From: Aquabacterium fontiphilum
GTDB lineage: Bacteria; Pseudomonadota; Gammaproteobacteria; Burkholderiales; Burkholderiaceae_C
Length of the DNA stretch: 64,000 nt
Assembly: GCF_009909205.1 (NCBI RefSeq)
Contig: NZ_JAAAPN010000006.1
Location: 62,001-126,000 of the forward strand
Direction of reading: 5' to 3'
The notes beneath the pieces are model-generated. The model made no database searches, had not been told where the DNA came from, and saw only the letters and a program-made list of their open reading frames with translations. Each line of letters begins with the position of its first letter. Position 1 is the first letter of the stretch. The translations under genes and the position numbers were made by a program. Positions 1 through 11,484 of the stretch are shown one piece after another.

Positions 1-515
1 GCGTCGAGCGCCGACAGAGGTTCATCCATCAACAGCACGGCCGGGCTTGTCAGCAAAGCCCGCGCGATGGCCACCCGCTGCCGCTCGCCCCCCGACAGCC
101 CTTGCGGGCGCCGCTTCAGCAGATGGCCAATGCCCAGCAGAGACACGGCTTCGTCCAGCGTGGTGTGACGCTGGGCAGGCGGCACGCGGCGGTGACCATA
201 CAACAGGTTGGCGCGCACATCGAGGTGCGCAAACAGGCTGGCCTCCTGAAAAACCATGCCCAGCGGACGTTCGTGTACAGGCAGCCACCGGCCTTGGGCG
301 TCGTCTTGCCACACCTGGCGGCCAACACGGACGCGGCCGCGCGCGCGCGTGAGCCCGGCCAGCGCACGCAGCAAGGTGGTCTTGCCACAGCCCGAGGGCC
401 CGAGCAACACGCTGACACCCTGGGCCGGCAGTTGCAGGTCCACCGACAGCGCAAACCCCGGCAGGGTCAACTGCAACTGCGCTGCAATGCCGACCGGCTC
501 GTGGGGCGCGCTCAC
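1..515 (-). CDS. modC: Molybdate ABC transporter ATPase ModC (partial)
   Basis: This is the ATP-hydrolysing subunit of the molybdate importer, on the cytoplasmic face of the ModB channel. The 171 visible residues contain the Walker A motif GPSGCGKTT (about 39-47), the ABC signature LSGGERQ (140-146) and Walker B LLMDEP (161-166). The window edge cuts the gene just after the D-loop, so the H-loop and any C-terminal molybdate-binding domain lie outside. The start is a GTG at 513-515 that overlaps the modB stop as GTGA, which implies translational coupling. Assignment to molybdate rests mainly on the adjacent modB and modA. Confidence 0.93.
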   Translation of the reverse strand, partial: MSAPHEPVGIAAQLQLTLPGFALSVDLQLPAQGVSVLLGPSGCGKTTLLRALAGLTRARGRVRVGRQVWQDDAQGRWLPVHERPLGMVFQEASLFAHLDVRANLLYGHRRVPPAQRHTTLDEAVSLLGIGHLLKRRPQGLSGGERQRVAIARALLTSPAVLLMDEPLSALD

Positions 516-1219
516 GTGGGCACCCCCTGTGCGCCCTGCCCCCCCGCCCGGCGTGCGTTCAGCAGGTACAGCGCCAGCATGACCAAAAAGCCAAATAGCA
601 CCATGCCCCCGGCCAGCCAGTGGGCGTTGGCCCACTCCTGCGCCTCGACGTGACCATACAGGGCCACTGACAGCACGCGCGTGGCGCCGGGAATGTTGCC
701 ACCGATCATCAGCACCACGCCGAACTCGCCTACGGTGTGCGCAAAACCGAGCACGGCCGCAGTCAGGAAGCCCGGGCGGGCCTGCGGCAAGGCCACCGTG
801 ACGAACCGATCCCAGGGGGATGCGCGCAGGGTGGCCGCAACTTCGAGCGGCCGGGGGCCAATGGCCTCAAAAGCCTGCTGCAGTGGCTGCACCACGAATG
901 GCAACGAGTGCAGCGTACACGCCACCACCAGGCCAGGAAAGGTGAAGGGCAAGAGCGCCATCCCCAGCGATTGCATGGCCTGCCCGATCGGGCCTTGCGG
1001 GCCCAGCAGCACCAGCAGGTAAAAACCGATGACCGTGGGCGGCAGCACCAGGGGCAAGGCCACCACCGCCGCCACGGGGCCTTTCAAGGCCGAACGCGTG
1101 CGGGCCAGCCACCACGCAATGGGCGTGCCGATCAGCAGCAGCAACACGGTGGTGGTTGCCGCCAGTCGGGCGGTCAGCCACAGGGCCTGCCAGTCTTCAG
1201 GGTTCAGCGGCAAGGCCAT
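512..1219 (-). CDS. modB: Molybdate ABC transporter permease ModB
   Basis: This is the inner-membrane channel of the molybdate importer, 235 residues, a normal length for ModB. Hydrophobic segments run through the protein, starting near residues 18-37. The cytoplasmic EAA loop that contacts ModC is visible as [14 protein letters not shown] with a downstream proline. The ATG overlaps the end of modA by 23 bases and the stop overlaps the modC start, so the order is modA-modB-modC on the minus strand. It probably supplies molybdate for molybdenum cofactor, which the oxidoreductase at 31.2-33.4 kb would need. That link is an inference. Confidence 0.95.
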   Translation of the reverse strand: MALPLNPEDWQALWLTARLAATTTVLLLLIGTPIAWWLARTRSALKGPVAAVVALPLVLPPTVIGFYLLVLLGPQGPIGQAMQSLGMALLPFTFPGLVVACTLHSLPFVVQPLQQAFEAIGPRPLEVAATLRASPWDRFVTVALPQARPGFLTAAVLGFAHTVGEFGVVLMIGGNIPGATRVLSVALYGHVEAQEWANAHWLAGGMVLFGFLVMLALYLLNARRAGGQGAQGVPT

Positions 1220-1961
1220 ACCCCCAGGTCTGGATGATGTGGCGGGCTGGCGCCGATCGCAGGAAGCGCATCAGGGCTTCCGCCGCCTCCTGCCCCTGCC
1301 CCCGCCTGAGCAGCGCGGCGTCTTGGCGGATCGGGCTGTACAGGCGCTCGGGCACCACCCAATGCGAGCCGCGCGCTTGCTGGCCCGGCACGGTCACCTG
1401 CGACCACGCCACCAGGCCCAGCTCAGCATTGCCGGTGGAGACAAACTGGAAAGCCTGGGCGATGTTCTCGCCCTGCACGAAGCGCGGCCTCAGGTGTTCC
1501 AGCAGGCCCAGAGCCTGCAGCGTCTCGATGGCGGCCGTCCCATAGGGCGCCAGCTTCGGATTGGCCAGCGCCAGCCGCTGGAAGCGGCCTTCGCGCAGCA
1601 CCCGCCCGTCCGCATCGATCAAGCCCGGCTGCGCGCTCCACAGCACGAGCTTGCCCAGCGAGTAAGTGAATGGGCTGCCTGGCACGGCCAGCCCCTCGGC
1701 CACCAGCTTCCTCGGCGTCTCGTCATCGGCCGACAGCAACACCTCGAATGGTGCGCCATTGCGAATCTGGAGGTAGAGCTTGCCGGTGGAAGCCGTCGAG
1801 ACCCGCACCGTGTGCCCGGTCTGCGCGGCAAAGGCCTGCGCGATCTGCTGAAACGGGGCGGCGAAGTTGGCCGCCACCGCCACCTGCACCGTCGCCGCCA
1901 TCGGTTGACCCCAGGCCAACGAGAGGATCAGCGCCACGCCGATCAAGCCGCATCGTGTCAT
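1197..1961 (-). CDS. modA: Periplasmic molybdate-binding protein ModA
   Basis: This is the periplasmic binding protein that delivers molybdate or tungstate to ModB, 254 residues. The start at 1961 gives a typical leader ([22 protein letters not shown]) ending near residue 23; an upstream in-frame ATG at 1988 would bury it. The mature part opens with [20 protein letters not shown] and the substrate-loop region [11 protein letters not shown], both characteristic of ModA. Only about 28 bases separate the ATG from the terminator hairpin of groL, so there is little room for an ordinary promoter. It overlaps modB by 23 bases. Confidence 0.95.
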   Translation of the reverse strand: MTRCGLIGVALILSLAWGQPMAATVQVAVAANFAAPFQQIAQAFAAQTGHTVRVSTASTGKLYLQIRNGAPFEVLLSADDETPRKLVAEGLAVPGSPFTYSLGKLVLWSAQPGLIDADGRVLREGRFQRLALANPKLAPYGTAAIETLQALGLLEHLRPRFVQGENIAQAFQFVSTGNAELGLVAWSQVTVPGQQARGSHWVVPERLYSPIRQDAALLRRGQGQEAAEALMRFLRSAPARHIIQTWGYGLAAEP

Positions 1962-1989
1962 GCAAGGACTATATCGTGAGGGGCGCAAG

Positions 1990-2019
1990 AAAAAAGGGCC
2001 GCATCGCTGCGGCCCTTTT
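1990..2019 (-). terminator. Rho-independent terminator after groL
   Basis: A 12-bp stem (1992-2003 paired with 2008-2019) with a 4-base loop has a GC-rich core, GGGCCGCA. Read on the minus strand it is followed by a run of six T (1990-1995). It sits about 30 bases after the groL stop and directly before modA, so it should separate the chaperonin operon from modABC. Confidence 0.9.
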
Positions 2020-2048
2020 GCTCGAACGCAAGGACGTTCAGGCAGGCA

Positions 2049-3710
<1,662 letters not shown>

Positions 3711-3755
3711 TCAATGAATGGGGGGTGTCAGGTAAGCAGGATCAGCGTGCGCGGA

Positions 3756-4046
3756 TCACTTCTGGACAACGGCGAAGAGGTCTTCTTCGCGCATCACCAG
3801 CAGCTCTTCGCCATCGACCTTGACGGTCTGGCCCGAGTACTTGCCGAACAACACGCGGTCACCTACCTGAACGTTCAGGGCCACGAAGTCGCCTTTGTCG
3901 TTGCGCTTGCCAGGACCGACGGCCAGCACTTCGCCTTGGTCAGGCTTCTCGGTGGCGGCATCGGGCAGGACGATGCCCGAAGCGGTCTTGGTTTCTTGTT
4001 CCAGGCGCTTGACGATCACGCGATCGTGCAGGGGACGCAGTTTCAT
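3756..4046 (-). CDS. groS: Co-chaperonin GroES, 10 kDa
   Basis: This is the heptameric lid of the GroEL chamber, 96 residues. It starts [18 protein letters not shown] and contains the mobile loop around [14 protein letters not shown], both typical of GroES. An in-frame ATG about 100 bases upstream gives an unrelated extension. The start at 4046 is preceded by AGGAG at good spacing and agrees with the family. It is first in the groS-groL operon, and its leader carries the CIRCE element. Confidence 0.99.
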   Translation of the reverse strand: MKLRPLHDRVIVKRLEQETKTASGIVLPDAATEKPDQGEVLAVGPGKRNDKGDFVALNVQVGDRVLFGKYSGQTVKVDGEELLVMREEDLFAVVQK

Positions 4047-4151
4047 GACTTCTCCTGTCTCTTGAGACATCGGGTTGGTGAACGAACGACGCGAGCCTGG
4101 CTCGCGTCCGAAAGCTGCCGACCATGTCTGCCACGATGCAAAAAACAACCG

Positions 4152-4178
4152 TTAGCACTCATGGTCGGCGAGTGCTAA
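4152..4178 (-). promoter_or_regulatory. CIRCE operator (HrcA binding site)
   Basis: The arms TTAGCACTC (4152-4160) and GAGTGCTAA (4170-4178) are separated by exactly 9 bases. This is a perfect match to the CIRCE consensus bound by the heat-shock repressor HrcA. It lies just downstream of the groS -10 box, where HrcA would block initiation. hrcA itself is not in the window. Confidence 0.97.
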
Positions 4179-4181
4179 CAG

Positions 4182-4209
4182 ATTATAGGGACGAGGAAAC
4201 AAGTTTCAA
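4182..4209 (-). promoter_or_regulatory. Sigma-70 promoter of groS-groL
   Basis: Read on the minus strand, a -35 box TTGAAA (4204-4209) and a perfect -10 box TATAAT (4182-4187) are spaced by 16 bases. CIRCE follows immediately. The -35 box overlaps the last codons of the upstream CHAD gene, which is on the same strand. Confidence 0.85.
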
Positions 4210-5099
4210 GGCCCCGGCCGCGTTTTCACGACGCGCCTCACATTGGGCAGTTTGCGCAAGGCCCGGGCGCTCTGGCGCGCCGACTGCGTTGCCTCTTGTG
4301 CCAGCCAGGCGTCGGCCGCCGTGGTGGCGGGGTCCGAAGCGTCCAGTGCAGCCGGATCCAGCAGGGCCCGTGCCACGGCCACGTCGTTGTGTCGGCCCAA
4401 TGCGTCTTGGGCAGCGTGCACCGCGCGCAGGTACGTGGCCATGCGCTTGCCGCCGAACATCGGCTGAACCAGCTCCATCAGATAGCGTAGGCGCTTGAGC
4501 CGCTTGCGCACCCGATGCTGCCGCTCGACCGGCAGCTTCTGGAACCGGCGCGCATTCCGGCTCACCTCGGCATGCAATTTCTTGATGCGGCGCTTGATCA
4601 ACCGCCGGGGCCTTGCTTGGCCGGCGGCAAGCGCTTCAACCGGCGCCACGCTGTAGAGCATCAGCTCGGTCAAGGCGCGCTGAAGCCTGGGCTCGGCCGC
4701 CACCGTCGCACTGTCCGGCGCCGCGTCACCACTTCGCCACCGAACTGGCCCGATGCCGGCCCGGTTCAGCGTGGGTTCGAGTTGGGCGATCACCGTCTGG
4801 CGGTCCCTCACCGCCCCCAGCGCGCGGAACGCCGCTGCCAGCGCCGGCTCATGGCGCCCCAGATCGCTACCCGCCTCAAGACGGCTCAACTCCCTCAGCG
4901 CCGTCCGCAGGCGGCGCAGCGCCACGCGCATCTGGTGGATGTGCTCGGGCTCCAGGCTGCCCTGGGCGACAGCGCTGGCATTGGGGAGCACGTGTGCCAG
5001 GCAGTCGCGCAGCACGGCTTTCAGCAAGGCAGGGCCGCCCAAGCCCGGCGTGACGGTGGACGCCCGAGCGACAACCGGATTGCCGTACTTCCGCTTCAT
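4206..5099 (-). CDS. CHAD domain-containing protein
   Basis: The 297-residue protein is built of a conserved histidine alpha-helical (CHAD) domain. Known CHAD proteins bind inorganic polyphosphate through basic residues. The motif HIHQMRVALRRLRTALREL (about 80-100) and the many Arg/Lys-rich helices, such as RRLIKRRIKKLHAEV and RKRLKRLRYLMELV, are diagnostic. There is no attached CYTH phosphatase domain. The start at 5099 is chosen because AGGAGAAGG precedes it; an in-frame ATG at 5156 lacks a site. It reads toward groS, whose promoter lies in its 3' end. The substrate role is inferred from the family. Confidence 0.88.
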   Translation of the reverse strand: MKRKYGNPVVARASTVTPGLGGPALLKAVLRDCLAHVLPNASAVAQGSLEPEHIHQMRVALRRLRTALRELSRLEAGSDLGRHEPALAAAFRALGAVRDRQTVIAQLEPTLNRAGIGPVRWRSGDAAPDSATVAAEPRLQRALTELMLYSVAPVEALAAGQARPRRLIKRRIKKLHAEVSRNARRFQKLPVERQHRVRKRLKRLRYLMELVQPMFGGKRMATYLRAVHAAQDALGRHNDVAVARALLDPAALDASDPATTAADAWLAQEATQSARQSARALRKLPNVRRVVKTRPGP

Positions 5100-5181
5100 C
5101 TCACATCCCTTCTCCTGGGGCAGACCCCAAACCGACGCGGCCATGACGCCGCCCATGTCGCGGACGATGCCTCCGTGTCGC

Positions 5182-5195
5182 TGACGTTTACGTCA
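5182..5195. promoter_or_regulatory. Palindrome TGACG-N4-CGTCA, candidate operator
   Basis: A perfect 5+5 inverted repeat with a 4-base spacer sits in the 160-base gap between the divergent CHAD and PF10118-hydrolase genes, 64 bases before the latter's ATG. Dyads of this form are common binding sites for dimeric TetR or GntR repressors. The regulator is unknown. Confidence 0.4.
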
Positions 5196-5259
5196 TGGAA
5201 ATCTCACATAGGTCATACTGCTACCGTCGTTCACCGATGCTGCCCAGGAGACACCGCCC

Positions 5260-6141
5260 ATGAGCCAATACAAGAGCCAGGCACCGCACGCCATCGTGCC
5301 CCGCGAAAAACTGGATTTTTCGCTCGACGAAAACACCCCACGCTGGTGGTATGGCGGCGATGCCTTCAAGACCCGTTTGTTCGATGGCATGCAGGCCGCC
5401 TTTCCTGATGGCGAGCGCTATTTCATCACCAGTGTGCGCGCCTTTCGGCATCTGATCACCGACCGCAAGCTCGGCGAGGACGTCAAGAACTTCATCCGCC
5501 AGGAAGGCCAGCACGGCATTGCCCACACCCATTACAACGACCTGCTGCGCAAGCAGGGGCTGGATGTGGACCACATCATCACCGAGGCCAAGGCGCTGTT
5601 CGACAACTACACGCGCAAGTACTCGGCCAAGTACAACCTGGCGCTCACTGCGGCCTTTGAGCACTTCACCGCGATGATGGCGCAGATGCTGTTCGAGTCG
5701 AAGGACGTGATGGCCCCAGCGGATGCCAATGTGCGCGCCATGTGGGCTTGGCATGCCATCGAGGAGATGGAGCACAAGGCCGTGGCCTACGACGTGATGA
5801 TGGACGTGGCCAAGGTGGGCTACGTGATGCGCTGCGCGGCCATGACGCATGCGCTGTACAAGGTCGTGGTCGACAGCATGCGCCTGACCAACCTGCTGCT
5901 CAAGGGCGACAAGTTCTCGTTCGGCAAGCGGATGTGGATGTGCGTCAAGGGCGCGTGGTGGCTGTATGGGCCAGGTGGTCTGTTTGCGCGCAACACGTTG
6001 AAGCTGCTGGACTACTACCGGCCGGGCTTCCACCCCTGGCAACACCAGGTCATCCACAGCTACCCGGTGTGGATCAAGACTTTCGAGTCGACGGGCGACC
6101 CCATGCAGGCGGGCGACGCATTGTTCCAAGCCGCACGCTGA
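5260..6141 (+). CDS. Putative metal-dependent hydrolase (PF10118 type)
   Basis: The 293-residue cytoplasmic protein resembles the predicted metal-dependent hydrolase family PF10118 (COG3687), whose substrate is not established. Helical metal-ligand motifs are visible: [13 protein letters not shown] (about 85-97), [10 protein letters not shown], and [15 protein letters not shown] (about 166-180). The spacing of Glu and His resembles a ferritin-like di-metal site. GGAG precedes the ATG. The gene stands alone, divergent from the CHAD gene with a palindrome between them. The family call is from recognition of the motif set and should be reliable; the reaction is not known. Confidence 0.8.
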   Translation: MSQYKSQAPHAIVPREKLDFSLDENTPRWWYGGDAFKTRLFDGMQAAFPDGERYFITSVRAFRHLITDRKLGEDVKNFIRQEGQHGIAHTHYNDLLRKQGLDVDHIITEAKALFDNYTRKYSAKYNLALTAAFEHFTAMMAQMLFESKDVMAPADANVRAMWAWHAIEEMEHKAVAYDVMMDVAKVGYVMRCAAMTHALYKVVVDSMRLTNLLLKGDKFSFGKRMWMCVKGAWWLYGPGGLFARNTLKLLDYYRPGFHPWQHQVIHSYPVWIKTFESTGDPMQAGDALFQAAR

Positions 6142-6256
6142 CGCACCCCTGAGCAGTTCGTCACGCGCCAACCCCTGACGCAACAAGGCCGGGGCGGCCC
6201 TGACTTGCGCCCGTGCGATCCGCCCACGATGATGGGCGGGAAAAGGGTGCTGCGTC

Positions 6257-7642
6257 ATGGCCGTCTCGGTCTTCGATTTGTTCAAGGTGGGCATCGGCCC
6301 GTCCAGTTCCCACACCGTGGGCCCGATGCGGGCTGCGCGTCTGTTCGCCCTGAAGCTGCGCGACACTGGCATCCTTGATCAGGTCGCGCGGCTTCGCTGC
6401 ACCCTATACGGTTCCCTGGGCGCCACCGGCCGAGGCCACGGCAGCGACAAGGCCGTGTTGCTGGGCTGGATGGGGCATGAACCCGACACCGTGCCGGTGG
6501 ACGAGATCGAAACGTGGATCACGGCCGTGCGCGACACGGGGCGGTTGACGCTGCTGGGCCAGCACGCGGTGCCTTTTGAGAAGGGCGAGACATTGCGCTT
6601 TCTGGGCCGCGAGCGCCTGCCCTTTCACCCCAATGGCCTGCGCTGCGAGGCCTGGGATGCCGATGGTGCCTTGCTGGCCGAAGGCACCTACTACTCGGTG
6701 GGCGGCGGCTTCGTGCTCAGCCAGGCGGCGGCCGACGACGCCGGGCGTCAGGCCACGATCGCGCCAGACCCATCCGTGTTGCCCTTGCCCTTCCACAGCG
6801 GGGCCGAACTGCTGGCACAGACGCGCGCGCATGGCATCGGCATTGCTGAGGTCATGCGGCGCAATGAGCAGCATTGGCGCAGCGATGAGGCGACACACGC
6901 CGGCCTGCTGCACATCTGGCAGGTGATGCAGGACTGCGTGGCGCGCGGCTGCGCGCAAGAAGGCACCTTGCCTGGCGGCTTTCGCGTGGCCCGACGCGCA
7001 CCCGGGCTCTATCGCAAGCTGCAAGCCGACAGCGCACCGGCCGACCCGTTGCACGTGATGGACTGGGTCAATCTGTTTGCGTTGGCCGTCAATGAAGAGA
7101 ACGCCGCTGGCGGCCGCGTGGTCACGGCCCCCACCAATGGCGCGGCCGGCATCATTCCCGCCGTGCTGCACTACTACCGCCGCTTCGTGCCCTCGGCCAC
7201 GGACGACGGCGTCGTCGACTTTCTGCTCACCGCCGGCGCCATCGGTCTGCTCTACAAAGAGAACGCCTCGATCTCGGGGGCCGAGGTGGGCTGTCAGGGC
7301 GAGGTGGGCGTGGCCTGCTCGATGGCGGCAGCCGGGCTGTGCGCCGTGCTGGGCGGCACCCCGGCCCAGATCGAGAACGCCGCCGAGATCGGCATGGAAC
7401 ACCACCTGGGCCTGACCTGCGACCCGGTGGGCGGGCTGGTGCAGATCCCCTGCATCGAGCGCAATGCGGTGGCGGCGGTCAAGGCCATCAACGCGGCCCG
7501 CCTGGCGCTGCATGGCAATGGCGAGCACCGTGTCAGCCTGGACAAGGTCATCCAGACCATGCGCGAGACCGGCGCCGACATGAAAGACAAATACAAGGAA
7601 ACCGCTCGGGGTGGACTGGCGGTAAATATCATTGCGTGCTGA
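6257..7642 (+). CDS. sdaA: L-serine ammonia-lyase (iron-sulfur type)
   Basis: This enzyme deaminates L-serine to pyruvate and ammonia using an oxygen-sensitive [4Fe-4S] cluster. The 461-residue single chain joins the beta domain (N-terminal, starting [20 protein letters not shown]) to the alpha catalytic domain. Three likely cluster cysteines are visible in [29 protein letters not shown] and nearby. Length and order match E. coli SdaA (about 454 residues). It stands alone on the plus strand and ends 51 bases before the PEP-CTERM gene. Confidence 0.97.
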   Translation: MAVSVFDLFKVGIGPSSSHTVGPMRAARLFALKLRDTGILDQVARLRCTLYGSLGATGRGHGSDKAVLLGWMGHEPDTVPVDEIETWITAVRDTGRLTLLGQHAVPFEKGETLRFLGRERLPFHPNGLRCEAWDADGALLAEGTYYSVGGGFVLSQAAADDAGRQATIAPDPSVLPLPFHSGAELLAQTRAHGIGIAEVMRRNEQHWRSDEATHAGLLHIWQVMQDCVARGCAQEGTLPGGFRVARRAPGLYRKLQADSAPADPLHVMDWVNLFALAVNEENAAGGRVVTAPTNGAAGIIPAVLHYYRRFVPSATDDGVVDFLLTAGAIGLLYKENASISGAEVGCQGEVGVACSMAAAGLCAVLGGTPAQIENAAEIGMEHHLGLTCDPVGGLVQIPCIERNAVAAVKAINAARLALHGNGEHRVSLDKVIQTMRETGADMKDKYKETARGGLAVNIIAC

Positions 7643-7693
7643 CCCGGGGCGTTGCTAGCATCCGCCCACATTCATTCAATCGGGAGCATGCAC

Positions 7694-8491
7694 ATGCACA
7701 AGATCGCCCTTTATTCCTCCCTCGCGCTGAGCCTCGGCGCGCTGTCTCCCGCCTTTGCGGCCACCCCTGTGGCGTCCGGCTCGGCCACCCTCGTGTTGGG
7801 CGGTGACGCGCTGGATGCCGTGTCGATCGGCATGCTGACGGGCGTGGCCAGAGGCAGCGAGCTGCGTGCGACGTACGACGCAGATGGCGGCTTCTATTCC
7901 GCCATCGACTGGACCATCCCGGCCAGCACAGCCGCATGGGTGGCCACAGCGGGCGCCCCCGCGTTGCAGCAGGTGTCCTTCACCGGCGATCTGGCCGTCA
8001 CGGCCCCCTTCCTGCGGGGCGTCTCGACCGGCGGCTCCGTCACCATCAGCGACCTGGCTGTCGATTTCGACCTGCGGCGCGTCAGTGCCATGGTGTCGGG
8101 CGACAACGATCTGACGACGGGTCGGGTCGACCTGTTCACCTGGTTCGAGCCCGAAACCCGATCGGTGACGGTCACGCCCTACAACCGCTTCCTGTGCTGC
8201 GAGGGCACACCGCCCAATGCCGAACGCGCCAGCTTCAGCTACCTGATCTCCGACCTGCGGTTGACGCTCGATGGCCAGGACGCCCTGGCGCAAGGGCTGG
8301 GTCTGACGGCCGAAGGTCGCGGCTTCCTACAGATCGTGCGTGAGCCGTTCGGCTCACTCGCCGTCAACGTCACGCTGGAAGGCGACCTCGGCCAGTTCAC
8401 CACCCCCGTGCCTGAGCCCTCGACCTGGGCGCTGATGGGCGTGGGCCTGCTGGCGATGGCTGGCGTGGCGCGTCGCCGCAAGACGGCCTGA
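7694..8491 (+). CDS. PEP-CTERM sorting domain protein
   Basis: This is a secreted 265-residue protein of unknown function. An N-terminal signal peptide (HKIALYSSLALSLGALSPAFA) is followed by a beta-rich body with no recognisable catalytic motif. The C-terminus is a textbook PEP-CTERM tripartite signal: VPEPSTWALMGVGLLAMAGV and then RRRK. Known PEP-CTERM proteins are cut by an exosortase and are usually linked to exopolysaccharide or biofilm formation. The start at 7694 is preferred because GGGAG lies 7 bases before it; the ATG at 7688 is too close. The neighbouring glycan operon fits the usual genomic setting. No exosortase gene is in the window. Confidence 0.93.
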   Translation: MHKIALYSSLALSLGALSPAFAATPVASGSATLVLGGDALDAVSIGMLTGVARGSELRATYDADGGFYSAIDWTIPASTAAWVATAGAPALQQVSFTGDLAVTAPFLRGVSTGGSVTISDLAVDFDLRRVSAMVSGDNDLTTGRVDLFTWFEPETRSVTVTPYNRFLCCEGTPPNAERASFSYLISDLRLTLDGQDALAQGLGLTAEGRGFLQIVREPFGSLAVNVTLEGDLGQFTTPVPEPSTWALMGVGLLAMAGVARRRKTA

Positions 8492-8513
8492 AGCGGCCAC
8501 CGAACGAGCGTTC

Positions 8514-9143
8514 TCATCGTCGCACGATCGCCCAGATCGTGCGCATGATGAGCCCGATGTCCTTGCCCAGGGACGCCTCGTCCACATACTGCGCCGCCAG
8601 GCGCAGCTTGTGGGGCAGCACCTCGTCGATGTAGGCCCGCTCGGGGTCGGCCGCGCGGGCCAGCACGGCGGCTTCGTCGCGGTAGGTGATCGAGGCCAGG
8701 TCCGTGATCCCCGGGCGCACCGACAACACCTTGTCGCGCAAGTCCGCCGGGTAGGCGGCCACATAGCGCGGCACCTCGGGGCGTGGGCCCACCAGGCTCA
8801 TCACGCCGCGCCACACATCGATCAGCTGCGGCAGCTCGTCGAGCTTGCTTGCCCGCAAGAAGGCACCCACGCGCGTGATGCGCGCATCCGCACCCACGGT
8901 GATCTGCAGGCCCGTACCGCTCGGGTCATGACGCATGGTGCGGAACTTGTGGATGCGAAACAACCGCCCGTGGCGCCCCACCCGCTCCTGACGAAAAAAA
9001 ACCGGCCCGGGTGAATCGAGCTTGATGGCCAGGGCAATCAGCAGCAGCACCGGCGAGAGCACTGCCAGCCCCAGGCTGGCCATGACCCAGTCGAACGCGC
9101 GCTTGCTCACCAGAAGGCCCGGCTCAGCGCCCGAAGGCTGCAT
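8514..9143 (-). CDS. Bacterial sugar transferase (phosphoglycosyl transferase)
   Basis: This enzyme would move a sugar phosphate onto undecaprenyl phosphate, the first membrane step in making a glycan repeat unit. The 209 residues are of the short monotopic kind (PglC/WcaJ catalytic domain): one hydrophobic segment ([20 protein letters not shown]) is followed by the motifs [40 protein letters not shown] and RPGITDLAS. The start at 9143 overlaps the upstream aminotransferase by 20 bases; a GTG at 9110 just before SKRAFDW is also possible. It is the last gene of the six-gene operon. Confidence 0.9.
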   Translation of the reverse strand: MQPSGAEPGLLVSKRAFDWVMASLGLAVLSPVLLLIALAIKLDSPGPVFFRQERVGRHGRLFRIHKFRTMRHDPSGTGLQITVGADARITRVGAFLRASKLDELPQLIDVWRGVMSLVGPRPEVPRYVAAYPADLRDKVLSVRPGITDLASITYRDEAAVLARAADPERAYIDEVLPHKLRLAAQYVDEASLGKDIGLIMRTIWAIVRR

Positions 9144-10314
9144 GCACGGCGGCCACCACGCGGTCGACATCGGCCTCGCCCATGCGGGTATACAGCGGCA
9201 GGCTGACCATGCGCTCGTACGCGTGCTGGCTGTGCGGGAACTGCTCGGGCTTCAGCGCGTAATGGTCGCGCCAGTAGGGATGCAGGTGCAGGGGGATGTA
9301 GTGCACGCTCACGCCGATGCCCGCCTGGAACAGGTGTTCGATCAGCTGGTCGCGCGTGATGGCCGCATCGTCGGTCAGGCGGATCACATACAGGTGCCAG
9401 GCATGCAGGTCGCCGGCGTGCACCGGCCGCGGCGGCAGGATCAAGGGCAGGTCGGCCAGGGCCGCGTCATACCGCTGCGCCAGGCGCTCGCGCTGCTGCT
9501 GGAAGCCATCGATGCGCTGCAACTGGTGCAGGCCGAGCGCCGCCGCAATGTCGGTCAGGTTGTACTTGAAGCCCGGCGCCACAATCTCGTAGTACCAGCT
9601 CGGCACCTTGGCCGTGAAGCGGTCGAAGGCATCGCGGTTGATGCCGTGCAGGCGCATGACCTTGGCCCGCGCGGCCAGCTCGGCGTTGCGCGTGACCAGC
9701 ATGCCGCCTTCGCCCGTGGTCATGGTCTTGTTGGCGTAGAAGCTGAAGACGATGGCGTCGCTGTCGTGCAGGCCGATCAACTTGCCGCGCCAGGTGGTGG
9801 GCAGCGCGTGCGCCGCGTCTTCAACCACCTTGACGCCATGCCGGTGCGCGATGGCCTGCACCGCATCCATGTCGACCGCCAGCCCGGCATAGTGCACGGG
9901 CATGATGGCCTTGGTCCTGGGCGTGATGGCCGCTTCGAGCTGCGCCAGATCGATGTTGAGCGTGGCCGGGTCGATGTCGACCAGCTTGACGTCGGCGCCC
10001 AGGTAGCGCACCACCTCGGCCGTGGCCGTGAACGTGTGGGTGGTGGTGATGACCTCGTCGCCGGGGCCGATGCCCAGCGCCTCGAGCGCCAGGTGCAGGC
10101 CTGCGGTGGCCGAGTTGACGGCGATGCAATGCAGGCCACCCGCATCGGCTTGCCCCTGGCTCAGGTAGGCCGAGAAGGCCTCTTCGAACTTGCGTGCCTT
10201 GGGGCCGGTTGTGACCCAGCCGGATCGCAGCGTGTCGACGACTTCAGCGATCTCTTCCTCGCCGATCTCCGGCAAGGCAAAGGGCAGAAAGGGTTGTGCG
10301 GGTTCGGAGCGCAT
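9124..10314 (-). CDS. DegT/DnrJ/EryC1/StrS aminotransferase
   Basis: This is a PLP-dependent sugar aminotransferase, 396 residues, that would aminate a nucleotide-linked keto sugar for the glycan. Visible family features are the N-terminal [16 protein letters not shown], the cofactor region [35 protein letters not shown], and [15 protein letters not shown] with the Schiff-base lysine. The long open frame upstream of 10314 is not part of the gene: the family N-terminus begins [20 protein letters not shown]. It lies 41 bases after the GT2 gene and overlaps the sugar transferase. It resembles PglE/LegC-type enzymes; the exact sugar is unknown. Confidence 0.93.
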   Translation of the reverse strand: MRSEPAQPFLPFALPEIGEEEIAEVVDTLRSGWVTTGPKARKFEEAFSAYLSQGQADAGGLHCIAVNSATAGLHLALEALGIGPGDEVITTTHTFTATAEVVRYLGADVKLVDIDPATLNIDLAQLEAAITPRTKAIMPVHYAGLAVDMDAVQAIAHRHGVKVVEDAAHALPTTWRGKLIGLHDSDAIVFSFYANKTMTTGEGGMLVTRNAELAARAKVMRLHGINRDAFDRFTAKVPSWYYEIVAPGFKYNLTDIAAALGLHQLQRIDGFQQQRERLAQRYDAALADLPLILPPRPVHAGDLHAWHLYVIRLTDDAAITRDQLIEHLFQAGIGVSVHYIPLHLHPYWRDHYALKPEQFPHSQHAYERMVSLPLYTRMGEADVDRVVAAVHAAFGR

Positions 10315-10355
10315 GGCGTCAATCGAGCAGATAAATACGAAAAAGGCCTTCGCGG

Positions 10356-11480
10356 TCAGCGGGTCAGGCGCCCGAAAGCCGGATCGGGCGGCCGGCGGCG
10401 CAGCACATCCCACCAACCGCGCAGCGAGCCCAGACCATAGCCGAAGTGGTAGGCGCCGATCACATCGGGCAGGTGCCACAGCAGGTCGCGCCCGCGCTGG
10501 CGTGCAATCGTCACGCTGACTGCACAGACGGCGGCGCCATAGACGGTGACCAGTGCCAGCAGTGCGACCGCGCCCCCGTAAGCTGCCCACAGCGCCAGCC
10601 CATAGCCCGCCTCGCCGCGGCCCGGCGACCAGTGGCCGGTGGTTGTGCCCCACAGCAAGGCCGCCACGGCCGTCAGCAACACGGCCAGGCAGACACCCAA
10701 GGCCCCGACAAACGCCCCCGGGATGAGATGGCGCAAGGCCGCCGGCTGACCATGCTTGCGCATCACGAAAGGCTTCCAGTAGCCATATTGCCGATACTGG
10801 CGGAACACATCGCCGATGCTGGCGCGCGGAAAGTAGGTCGAGCGGATGCGCGCCGATTGCCAGATGCGGCCACCGCCCTGATGGATGCGCAGGTTGTGCT
10901 CGTCGTCCTGATTGCGCACCAGTTGCTCATCGAAGCCACCGAAGCGCGCAAACGTCTCGCGAGGCCAGGCGCCGAGGTAGACCGTGTCCACCGGCCCCTC
11001 GTAGGCCAGGTCGCGGGAGCGCGCCCCGCCGGCCACCCACCGCGACTGGAACGCCGCCGCCACGGCGCGTTGCACCACCGCACCACGCCCCTCCTGACCG
11101 CCCGCGTGCCATGGCCCACCGACGTTGTCCGCACCCGTCCGCTGCCAGGCAGCCAGGCATTCGGCCACATAGTCGGGTGCATACACCGTGTGCACGTCCA
11201 TGCGCACGATGAACTCACCGCGCGCCTCGGCGATGCAGCGGTTGAGCCCGGTGGACACGATGCGGCCCGGGTTGTCGATCATCCGGAAGCGCGGATCCTG
11301 CTCGCACCAGGCCGACAGACGCTCGCGCGTGCCGTCGTCACTGAGGCCATCGGCCACCAGCACCTCCAGCGACCAACCTTCAGGCAACTGCTGCAGCGCG
11401 GCGCTCTGACAGAAAGGCACGATGTGCTCGCGCTCGTTGCGACACGGCACGATGACCGTGACAAGCGATGTGGCGGTCAT
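10356..11480 (-). CDS. Glycosyltransferase family 2 with C-terminal membrane part
   Basis: This 374-residue enzyme has a GT-A fold of family 2. The N-terminus reads [17 protein letters not shown], then [16 protein letters not shown], the DxD-like metal site [13 protein letters not shown], and a later [10 protein letters not shown] acid cluster. The C-terminal third has two hydrophobic spans, about 265-290 and 305-330 ([20 protein letters not shown] and [18 protein letters not shown]), so the enzyme should sit on the inner membrane. The start at 11480 comes 4 bases after the preceding gene's stop. This architecture is found in succinoglycan ExoA-like transferases; the sugar transferred is unknown. 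Confidence 0.9.
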   Translation of the reverse strand: MTATSLVTVIVPCRNEREHIVPFCQSAALQQLPEGWSLEVLVADGLSDDGTRERLSAWCEQDPRFRMIDNPGRIVSTGLNRCIAEARGEFIVRMDVHTVYAPDYVAECLAAWQRTGADNVGGPWHAGGQEGRGAVVQRAVAAAFQSRWVAGGARSRDLAYEGPVDTVYLGAWPRETFARFGGFDEQLVRNQDDEHNLRIHQGGGRIWQSARIRSTYFPRASIGDVFRQYRQYGYWKPFVMRKHGQPAALRHLIPGAFVGALGVCLAVLLTAVAALLWGTTTGHWSPGRGEAGYGLALWAAYGGAVALLALVTVYGAAVCAVSVTIARQRGRDLLWHLPDVIGAYHFGYGLGSLRGWWDVLRRRPPDPAFGRLTR

Positions 11481-11484
11481 GGGC

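Noticed and set aside
1962..1985. ModE operator before modA
   Set aside because: Only a half-like CGATATAG is seen; the second arm of the ModE dyad is absent.
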